Shown: one piece after another, positions 1 to 5,702 of the stretch
Layout: every line of letters starts with the position of its first letter
Position numbering within the stretch: the first letter of the stretch is position 1
Assembly (NCBI GenBank): GCA_937928475.1
Contig: CALFVE010000060.1
Coordinates: forward strand, 1-11,778
Length of the DNA stretch: 11,778 nucleotides
Source of the DNA: an uncultured bacterium
Lineage (GTDB): Bacteria > Armatimonadota > Zipacnadia > Zipacnadales > Zipacnadaceae
Direction of reading: 5' to 3'
Translations under genes and position numbers: made by a program
The notes under the pieces: generated by a model
What the model saw: only the letters and a program-made list of their open reading frames with translations
Told to the model about the DNA's origin: nothing
Database searches by the model: none

Positions 1-7
1 GCGGCGG

Positions 8-1226
8 CTAAGTCACTAGCTCCTCGCCGGCCGGGGCTACCGGCTGGGCGCGGCCGGGCCGCAGGTTGGCGGGTGCCGCTGGCGGCTCAATACCCCAGCC
101 TTTGAGCATCTCCAAGATGGCGGCGTGGATCTCCTGGGGCGCCTTGCCCTGCTCGCGCAGTTCCTTGATCTTGGCGGTCACCTGCTGCCGCTGCTCCGGC
201 GTCAGTTGGCCCAACCAGCCCTGCTTCCCCAGGCCACCTAGACCAGGCCCGCGCGCGCCGACCGGCGGCTCAATACCCCAGCCTTTGAGCATCTCCAAGA
301 CCGCCGCGTGGATCTCTTGCGGCGTCTTGCCCTGCTCGCGCAGTTCCTTGACCTTGGCGGTCACCTGCTGCCGCTGTTCCGGCGTCAGTTGGCCCAACCA
401 GCCCTGCTTGCCCAGGCCGCCCAAGCCCGGCCCCCGGGCGCCGACCGGAGGCTCAATACCCCAGGCCTTGAGCATCTCGGCAATCGCCGCTTGGATCTCT
501 TCGGGAGCTTTGCCTTGTGCCCGCATTTCTTTGATCTTGGCTATGACCTGCTCGCGCTGCTCCGGAGTCAACTGCGCCTTGGCGCCGCCCAAGCCGAGAC
601 CCGGTGCCGGTGCCTCAATCCCCCAGCCCTTGAGCATCTCCGCAACGGCCGCTCGAATCTCTTGCGGGGTCTTCCCCTGCTCGCGTAGTTCCTTGACCTT
701 GGCCGTCACCTGCTGCCGCTGCTCCGGCGTAAGCTGGCCTAACCAGCCTTTCCCCGGGCCGGGGCCGCCCGGTGCCGGTGGCTCGATCCCCCCAGCCCTT
801 GAGCATCTCCGCAACGGCCGCTCGAATCTCTTGCGGGGTCTTGCCCTGCGCCTTCAGCTCCTTAGCTTTGGCCAGAACTTGCGCCCTCTGCTCAGGCGTC
901 AACTGGGCGAGCCATCTGCCGCGAGCAGCCGCCGGCCCTAGGCCGGGAACTTTCACGCCCCATCCCTGAAGCATCTCTGCCACGGCGGCATGGATCTCCG
1001 CCTCGGTCTTGCCCTGTTGCCGCAGTTCCTGAACCTTGTCCTGCACCTGTTGGCGCTGCTCGGGGGTGAGTCTGGCCATCCATTTCCACTGCGGGCCGAC
1101 TTCTGGCCCAGCCTGAGCCGGGGGCGTCCCCGGTGCCGGGCCGCCAGCATCCTCGGACCAGACCAGGCCACTGACAGCGGTTGCCAGGGCTACGCATGCG
1201 CCAATCAGAATCCATTTTGCTTTCAT
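8..1226 (-). CDS. Exported protein of six ~40-residue LTPEQ/GWG modules, frameshifted
   Basis: I do not recognise a named family. Start ATG at 1226 is preceded on the minus strand by AAGGAG (1242-1237) with 10 nt spacing. The N-terminus is a Sec-type signal peptide: MKAKW followed by a hydrophobic stretch to about residue 23, then SEDAGG, so the product should be exported. After it come six modules of the form LTPEQRQQV..KVKELR.QGKT(P)QEI.AAV.EMLKGWGI, joined by Pro/Gly-rich linkers of 14-21 residues, and a short tail ending at TAG (8-10). Each module looks like a two-helix hairpin. The LTPEQ opening recalls the LTxxQ motif of Spy/CpxP periplasmic proteins, but this is a resemblance only. One extra C at 788-793 splits the frame: as written, the first part (signal plus modules 1-2) stops at 615 after 203 aa, while modules 3-6 lie in the next frame. 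Removing one base gives a continuous 405-residue protein. The gene is divergent from the sugar operon. Function unknown. Confidence 0.8.
86..1070 (-). repeat. Six-copy in-gene tandem module array
   Basis: The protein-coding modules lie, in order of translation, at 1070-951, 902-782, 733-614, 571-452, 388-269 and 205-86, each 40 codons (the second carries the extra base). The period is 54-61 codons: 183 nt between the last three copies, and 162-169 nt between the earlier ones, set by linker length. Nucleotide conservation is high: about 54 bases are identical between 620-673 and 789-842, and the last two modules and their linkers are nearly identical too. The first module (1070-951) is the most diverged. 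The pattern indicates internal duplication with later homogenisation. Confidence 0.9.
788..793 (-). other. C6/G6 homopolymer frameshift site in the repeat gene
   Basis: At the codons for the closing Gly-Trp-Gly-Ile of module 2, the plus strand has six C residues where the equivalent place in module 3 (620-624) has five. The coding strand therefore reads TGG GGG GAT CGA instead of TGG GGG ATC GAG, which leaves the conserved GWGIE frame and runs to a stop at 615-617. Module homology continues at once in the neighbouring frame, so a single-base insertion is certain. It could be a sequencing or assembly error, a real mutation, or a slippage-prone switch. Confidence 0.9.
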
Positions 1227-1487
1227 GGTTACATCGCTCCTTGGTATCCTGGTTAACTCCACAGGTACGACGTTGGGGCGTTCACCCGGGTCTCTCCCTC
1301 CGCTTACTCCGTCACCTGAGACGGTTCTGGGCCAGCGCTGATTCCCGCCATCTTTGCCCACAATTCTGGACTCGCCGGAGGTGGGCGGAGGAGGAACCTT
1401 CCCCTCTGGCAACGAAAAATGGTGTTTAGGACCCCGACCGCAGAGCGGCGGGCCCGCCTCGGGAATCTAAAGTAGGGAGAGATCGTC
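1227..1487. other. Divergent intergenic region
   Basis: This 261 bp gap separates the minus-strand repeat protein from the plus-strand sugar operon and should carry both promoters. I see ribosome-binding sites for both genes (1237-1242 minus, 1474-1479 plus) and a GC-rich hairpin at 1433-1458. I could not find convincing paired -35/-10 boxes for either direction. No small gene or RNA is evident. Confidence 0.6.
1433..1458. promoter_or_regulatory. GC-rich hairpin/palindrome upstream of the sugar operon
   Basis: Two overlapping inverted repeats sit 30-55 bp before the oxidoreductase start. CCCG-A-CCGC / GCGG-CGGG (1433-1452) can form an eight-pair stem with one bulged A and an AGA loop. GGCGGGCCCGCC (1447-1458) is a perfect 12 bp palindrome. 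The two are mutually exclusive as RNA hairpins. They could be an operator or leader structure, but such sequences also occur by chance in GC-rich DNA, and there is no T-tract for a terminator. Confidence 0.3.
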
Positions 1488-2462
1488 ATGACCGCCTCAG
1501 GAAAAACGCGAATCGCCCTCATCGGCGCGGGGAGCATGGCCAACAGTGTGCACTACCCTTCCCTGGTCGAGTTCGGGGACGTGGAACTAGTCGGGCTATG
1601 CGACCTGGTTGAGGAGAAACTTACTGCCACCGCCGACAAGTTCGGCATCGAGAGACGCTACACCGATTACCGGCGAATGCTGGACGAGACCACGCCGGAG
1701 GCTGTCTATATTCTGATGCCCCCACACCAGCTCTATGACCTGGTCATAGACTGCCTGCAACGCGGGCTGCACGTGTTCATCGAGAAGCCGCCAGGGGTGA
1801 CGGTCCATCAGATTACCTGGATGGCCAAGTGGGCGGAGAAAAGCGGTGTGCTTGGCATGGTGGGCTTTAACCGCCGCTATATCCCCTTGCTGCGGCTGTG
1901 CAAGGAGAAGGTGTTGGCGCATGGCGGCCCCATGCATCAGGTGGTGTCCACGTTCTACAAGTGGACGGATGAGGAAATGCACCCCTACTACCGGGGCGCG
2001 GTGGACATCCTGACCAGCGATTGCATCCACGCGGTGGACACCCTGCGCTTCTTGGGAGGCGACGTGGACCGGGTGGTGGCTTCGGTCAAGACGCTGGGGC
2101 AGAACTACGAGATGTCCTTCAATGCCCTGATGGAGTTCGAAAGCGGGGCTACCGGCATTCTGTTGGGCAACTGGCGCACCGGCGGGCGCATTCACCAGTT
2201 TGAGATGCACGCGCGTGCGATCTCGGCCTTCGTCAACCCCGACTACGAGGCGGTCATCCACCGCGACGGGAATCTGTTCGTAGAGCGCTTGGACAGCAAG
2301 GAGGTCGCGGGCAGCGACCAACTGTACAAGTATTACGGCTTCTGGAACCAGAGCCGTCATTTCGTGGATTGCATCCGCTCGGGCGCCGAGCCGGAGACCT
2401 CCTTCGGTGACGCGGTGAAGACCATGGAACTGGTGGACAAGATCTACCACTCCCCTCTTTAG
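1488..2462 (+). CDS. Gfo/Idh/MocA-family NAD(P)-dependent oxidoreductase
   Basis: This 324-residue protein has the usual length and layout of the family. The N-terminal Rossmann fold opens with IALIGAGSMA (residues 9-18, the GxGxxx dinucleotide loop). The family signature EKPPG is at 99-103, with the Lys expected to contact cofactor and substrate. GFNRRY (126-131) starts the substrate domain, and DCIHAVD (178-184) supplies the usual catalytic Asp and His. There is no signal peptide, so it is cytoplasmic. The start ATG has AGGGAG (1474-1479) at 8 nt spacing. It is the first of four co-directional carbohydrate genes, so its substrate is probably a sugar or glycoside released in this pathway. 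Members oxidise or epimerise sugars, and some are NAD-dependent glycosidases (GH109) or make 3-keto intermediates. The exact reaction cannot be told from the sequence. Confidence 0.93.
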   Translation: MTASGKTRIALIGAGSMANSVHYPSLVEFGDVELVGLCDLVEEKLTATADKFGIERRYTDYRRMLDETTPEAVYILMPPHQLYDLVIDCLQRGLHVFIEKPPGVTVHQITWMAKWAEKSGVLGMVGFNRRYIPLLRLCKEKVLAHGGPMHQVVSTFYKWTDEEMHPYYRGAVDILTSDCIHAVDTLRFLGGDVDRVVASVKTLGQNYEMSFNALMEFESGATGILLGNWRTGGRIHQFEMHARAISAFVNPDYEAVIHRDGNLFVERLDSKEVAGSDQLYKYYGFWNQSRHFVDCIRSGAEPETSFGDAVKTMELVDKIYHSPL

Positions 2463-2534
2463 GCATTCGCCTTGCGGTTTTCGGCTTAGCGCACCCTCTT
2501 CTCCTCATCCGCGACAGGCAAGTTGCGACTCAAC

Positions 2535-2540
2535 GGGAGG
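2535..2540 (+). promoter_or_regulatory. Ribosome-binding site setting the GH4 start
   Basis: GGGAGG lies 6 nt before the ATG at 2547. This favours that ATG over an upstream in-frame TTG at 2523, which has no such site and would add eight residues ahead of the Rossmann strand. Confidence 0.75.
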
Positions 2541-2546
2541 TTGCTG

Positions 2547-4058
2547 ATGCCCCTGAAAATAGCAGTGCTTGGCGCCGGTTCGGTCGGCTTCACTCGCGGG
2601 ATGGTCCGCGACGTGCTCTGTGTGCCGGAGTTGCAGGACACACACTTCGCTTTCCACGACATCAACGAGCACTACCTGGACATGGTCGCGCAGTTGTGCC
2701 GCCGGGATATTGAGTCAGCCGGCCTGCCCGCGACGATCCACCCTACGCTGGACCGCCGCGAGGCCCTGGCTGAGGCCGACTACGTTTACTCGTTTGTGCG
2801 CGTAGGCGGCCTGGAGGCCTTCCAACTGGACATTGACATCCCGCTGAAGTACGGCGTGGACCAATGCGTGGGCGATACGCTAGGTCCGGGCGGAATTATG
2901 TACGCGCAGCGCACCATTCCGGTGCTGCTGGAGTTTTGCAGAGACATCAGCGAGGTGGCCGCGCCGGACTGCCTGTTCCTCAACTACTCCAACCCCATGG
3001 CCATGAACACCTGGGCATGCAACAAGTACGGCTACGGTGTCAGGGTGCTTGGTCTGTGCCACGGTGTGCAGGGCGGACACTGGCAGATTGCGCAGGCCCT
3101 GGGCGTGCCCCAGGAGGAAGTAGACATTATCTGCGCCGGCATCAATCACCAAACCTGGTACATCAGCGTGAAGTATCGGGGCGAGGACGTGACCGGGCGG
3201 CTTCTGGAAGCCTTCGAGAGGCACCCGGAGTTCTCGCGCACCGAGAAGGTGCGCATTGATATGCTGCGGCGCTTCGGCTATTACTCCACCGAGTCCAACG
3301 GCCACCTCTCCGAATACGTGCCTTGGTATCGCAAGCGCCCGGAAGAGATCAAAGAGTGGATTGACCTGGGTTCCTGGATCAACGGAGAAACGGGCGGGTA
3401 CTTGCGGGTCTGTCAAGAAGGGCGTGACTGGTTCGAGCATGAGTTCCCTCGCTGGATGCAAGAGCCGCCCTGGACCTTTCGGCCCGAGGACCGAGGGTAC
3501 GAGCACGGTTCCTACATTATTGAGGCCCTGGAGACCGGCCGTCTCTACCGGGGCCATTTCAACGTGGTGAATCGGGGCTGCATCACAAACCTTCCCCCCG
3601 ACTGCGTGGTGGAAGTCCCCGGCTATGTGGATTACAACGGCATCAACATCCCGATAGTGGGCGACTTGCCCTTAGGTTGCGCCGCGGTGTGCAACGCCAG
3701 CATCAGCGTGCAGCGCCTGGCCGTGGAGGCAGCGGTTCACGGCGACGACACGCTGCTGCGTCAGGCCATGCTGATGGACCCGCTCACGGGGGCGGTGTGC
3801 AACCCGCCCGAGGTCTGGCAGATGGCGGACGAGATGCTAGTGGCGCAGGCGCAGTGGCTGCCGCAGTATGAGAAAGCAATCGCTGCCGCGCGCAAACGCC
3901 TAGCCAGCGGGAACCTCCTGCCGACGCGGGAGGGATACCGGGGAGCGGCCCGTCTGCACACTCGCACGGTGGAGGAACTGGCCAAGGAGCGCGCGGCTAT
4001 GGACCAAGTGGCAGCCGCCTCGGACAAGGCGCAGGAACGGCCCCCGGCGGAAGATTGA
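2547..4058 (+). CDS. Glycoside hydrolase family 4 (alpha-galactosidase/alpha-glucosidase type)
   Basis: GH4 enzymes cleave glycosides by an NAD+- and Mn2+-dependent oxidation-elimination route. This 503-residue protein shows the hallmarks: the dinucleotide loop GAGSVG (9-14), NYSNPM (146-151), GLCHGVQGG (169-177) and GINHQTWY (198-205). Cys171 and His201 match the metal-binding Cys and His of the family by motif and spacing. SNGHLSEYVPWYRK (250-263) is typical of the MelA/AglA/LplD branch, which acts on non-phosphorylated alpha-glycosides, rather than the 6-phospho-glycosidases. The length slightly exceeds the usual ~430-480 residues because of a charged, Ala-rich C-terminal tail (about 478-503). 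No signal peptide, hence cytoplasmic. It follows the oxidoreductase by 84 bp. With the beta-mannosidase downstream, removal of alpha-galactosyl branches from manno-oligosaccharides is a reasonable guess; alpha-glucosidase or alpha-galacturonidase activity is possible. Confidence 0.92.
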   Translation: MPLKIAVLGAGSVGFTRGMVRDVLCVPELQDTHFAFHDINEHYLDMVAQLCRRDIESAGLPATIHPTLDRREALAEADYVYSFVRVGGLEAFQLDIDIPLKYGVDQCVGDTLGPGGIMYAQRTIPVLLEFCRDISEVAAPDCLFLNYSNPMAMNTWACNKYGYGVRVLGLCHGVQGGHWQIAQALGVPQEEVDIICAGINHQTWYISVKYRGEDVTGRLLEAFERHPEFSRTEKVRIDMLRRFGYYSTESNGHLSEYVPWYRKRPEEIKEWIDLGSWINGETGGYLRVCQEGRDWFEHEFPRWMQEPPWTFRPEDRGYEHGSYIIEALETGRLYRGHFNVVNRGCITNLPPDCVVEVPGYVDYNGINIPIVGDLPLGCAAVCNASISVQRLAVEAAVHGDDTLLRQAMLMDPLTGAVCNPPEVWQMADEMLVAQAQWLPQYEKAIAAARKRLASGNLLPTREGYRGAARLHTRTVEELAKERAAMDQVAAASDKAQERPPAED

Positions 4059-4068
4059 GCATAAGAAC

Positions 4069-4094
4069 GGCAGGCATGGCGCCCCCTGCTTGCC
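4069..4094 (+). other. Intercistronic hairpin after the GH4 gene
   Basis: GGCAGGCA (4069-4076) and TGCTTGCC (4087-4094) can pair over eight positions, with one G-U wobble and a 10-nt loop, starting 11 nt after the GH4 stop. There is no following T-tract, so a strong terminator is unlikely. It could stabilise the upstream mRNA or attenuate transcription within the operon. The rest of the 126 bp gap shows nothing else. Confidence 0.35.
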
Positions 4095-4171
4095 GCGCAA
4101 CAGGCCGGCGGCTCCATGTGCCGCTGGTGTTGGGGCGTGCAAGCGGCCGGACCTGGCACGTATATCTGTCA

Positions 4172-4177
4172 GAGGAG
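4172..4177 (+). promoter_or_regulatory. Ribosome-binding site setting the start of the unknown sugar-operon gene
   Basis: GAGGAG lies 7 nt before the ATG at 4185. The frame is open further up to an ATG at 4116, but that extension (Cys- and Trp-rich, no conserved look) has no site of this quality, so 4185 is preferred. Confidence 0.75.
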
Positions 4178-4184
4178 CACTGTC

Positions 4185-5603
4185 ATGTACTACGAGGAGA
4201 TCGTGAAGAGCCTGGCGCAAAAGCAAGAAAAGCCGCATATACCGCAGTTCAGGGTGAAGAAAGAAAAGCGAGGTTGGCGGCTCTTTGACGGCGATACTGC
4301 CATTGCCTTCTTCTACCCCACCTTCCTCGACCTCTGGTGCTTCTCGCCCTTCGAGCCCCCGATTTTCTTCAACGTGCAAGAGCCGGGGCAGGTGGTGGAT
4401 CTCTATACGGTCCACAACACGGTCGTCAACCTCGCCGCTCACGGCTGGCCCAAGCAGTGGTTTGACGGGGGCCGCAGCGCCGATGACCTGTTGACTTGGA
4501 GATGGGTGAAGAAGGAAGGCTCCGAACTGGAGGCGCGGGTCACTCTTTCCGCCCCCGACGGAGAGGGCGCGCGCTGGGTGATTCGTGTCTTCTACGATCC
4601 TGCCTGGGGTCGCTACCGCTATGCGGCTGCCATCGAGGCGTGGCGGCGCTCGGCGCAAGGCTTCGAGCCTTTCAACATGATGCTGGCCGGGGCGCTCTGT
4701 TGCCGGTGTGAGGAGCGCCGCTGGACTCACTCCCTCTGGCAGAGCGCGGACGGGACGCTGCGCCGGCTGGTTCACTCCAACGCACTTTTCACGGCTACCG
4801 ACTACGAGAGCAGCGCCTGGCGGACAAGCAATCTTCCTTTCCGCGGGGCCTGGGTGGCCTATGCGGCCCATGACACCTTCAACCCTTGCGTGCTGATCCG
4901 CGACAATAACGTCCCGCTGCGCCGGGCGACCTGCAGCCAGTTGTTCGATGAGCATATCATCTGGAACGACGCCGGGCTGGAAGAGATAGAGGAGGACGGC
5001 CTGTTTCATTTTCGCATGACCTGCGAGTTTGTGAACCTGCCGGCGCCACTGGCCCGCAGGCTGTTGGAGAAGGCCCAGGACCCGGTGCAGCCCAAGCGGT
5101 GGCGGCAGGAGGCCTGGGCGTTGCCCTTCCACATGGGCGAGGTCAACTCGTTCGAGGCCCCGGTTGACGTCTGGGCGGCGGAAGACTGCCCGGTGGTGGT
5201 GGTGCCCAAGGAACCCACGGCAGGAATCGCCTGGACCGAGGAGGAGGCTCGCTCGGGTCGCTGGTCGCTCCGCCTGGACTCGGCTGGTCGCACCAGCCGG
5301 CGCGAACTTTTCCCGATCGGGGCGGTGTGCAACGTCAAGTCTCACACCCCGTACCGGCTGAGCGGCTGGATCAAGACCCGAGGCGTGGAGCGCTATGCCC
5401 GCCTGGAGTTGGCCTCGTATGAGTACCACTACGATAATGTCCAGGAGGTACAGGTGTCGCCCGCGGTTAGCGGCACCCGCGACTGGACCCATGTGGAGGT
5501 CATCTTGAACAGCGGCGAGGAGGCATACCTGATGCCCCGGCTCGTGCTCTACGGTCCGGGGCAGGCCTGGTTCGATGACCTTTTCTTGGAAAAGGTCTCG
5601 TAG
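4185..5603 (+). CDS. Unrecognised beta-rich protein with carbohydrate-binding-like C-terminus
   Basis: This 472-residue protein matches no family I can name. It has no signal peptide or membrane segment, so it is probably cytoplasmic. Residues about 25-285 are rich in aromatic residues and alternating beta-like strands (for example WCFSPFEPPIFFNV at 51-64 and AWVAYAAHDTFNP at 222-234). This could be a large beta-sandwich, perhaps of the mutarotase-like kind, but that is a guess. A Cys cluster LCCRC lies at 171-175. Residues about 350-472 resemble a CBM4/9-type galactose-binding-like fold: SGRWSLRLDS (357-366), YRLSGWIKTRG (390-400), RDWTHVEV (432-439) and a closing AWFDDLFLEKV (461-471). That ending, strand plus W-FDD, is typical of such modules. 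It lies between GH4 and beta-mannosidase genes in the same direction, so it likely binds or processes the same glycan. An enzyme, a lyase-like protein or a pure binding protein are all possible. Confidence 0.85.
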   Translation: MYYEEIVKSLAQKQEKPHIPQFRVKKEKRGWRLFDGDTAIAFFYPTFLDLWCFSPFEPPIFFNVQEPGQVVDLYTVHNTVVNLAAHGWPKQWFDGGRSADDLLTWRWVKKEGSELEARVTLSAPDGEGARWVIRVFYDPAWGRYRYAAAIEAWRRSAQGFEPFNMMLAGALCCRCEERRWTHSLWQSADGTLRRLVHSNALFTATDYESSAWRTSNLPFRGAWVAYAAHDTFNPCVLIRDNNVPLRRATCSQLFDEHIIWNDAGLEEIEEDGLFHFRMTCEFVNLPAPLARRLLEKAQDPVQPKRWRQEAWALPFHMGEVNSFEAPVDVWAAEDCPVVVVPKEPTAGIAWTEEEARSGRWSLRLDSAGRTSRRELFPIGAVCNVKSHTPYRLSGWIKTRGVERYARLELASYEYHYDNVQEVQVSPAVSGTRDWTHVEVILNSGEEAYLMPRLVLYGPGQAWFDDLFLEKVS

Positions 5604-5661
5604 CCCCCGGCTGATCGCTGCGACCGCCCCGGGCGGGTCGTAAGTGCCTGCGCCAACCGGG

Positions 5662-5677
5662 CAGGCGAGGACGCCTG
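5662..5677. repeat. REP-like intergenic palindrome
   Basis: CAGGCG-AGGA-CGCCTG forms a perfect 6 bp stem with an AGGA loop, set in the 99 bp gap between the unknown protein and the beta-mannosidase. From memory, GGCAGGCGAGGACGCCTG-like strings recur between genes in several environmental bacterial lineages, where their translation yields spurious ORFs with a QASSPA motif. Only one full copy is visible here, so its dispersed nature is inferred. A second weak GC-rich inverted repeat (about 5619-5639) lies just upstream. Confidence 0.45.
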
Positions 5678-5702
5678 TGCGCCCACGGATGGGAGGTAGT
5701 CT

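Noticed and set aside
66..941. A 291-codon plus-strand open frame with internal repeats.
   Set aside because: Its repeats only mirror the minus-strand modules; the minus strand has the signal peptide, ribosome-binding site and conserved protein pattern.
86..1070. Could the regular repeats be a CRISPR array or a noncoding tandem repeat?
   Set aside because: The units are 160-183 nt, keep a reading frame and a protein pattern, and have no unique spacers.
1197..1226. Possible lipobox (IGAC) in the signal peptide of the repeat protein.
   Set aside because: The Cys is at residue 10, too close to the start for a full hydrophobic region before it, so a normal signal peptide fits better.
1596..2450. 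A 284-codon minus-strand open frame.
   Set aside because: It is antisense to the Gfo/Idh/MocA gene, which has all family motifs.
5619..5639. CCGCCCCGGGCGG-like inverted repeat after the unknown gene, considered as a terminator.
   Set aside because: The stem is imperfect, the loop very small and no T-tract follows; the next gene starts shortly after in the same direction.
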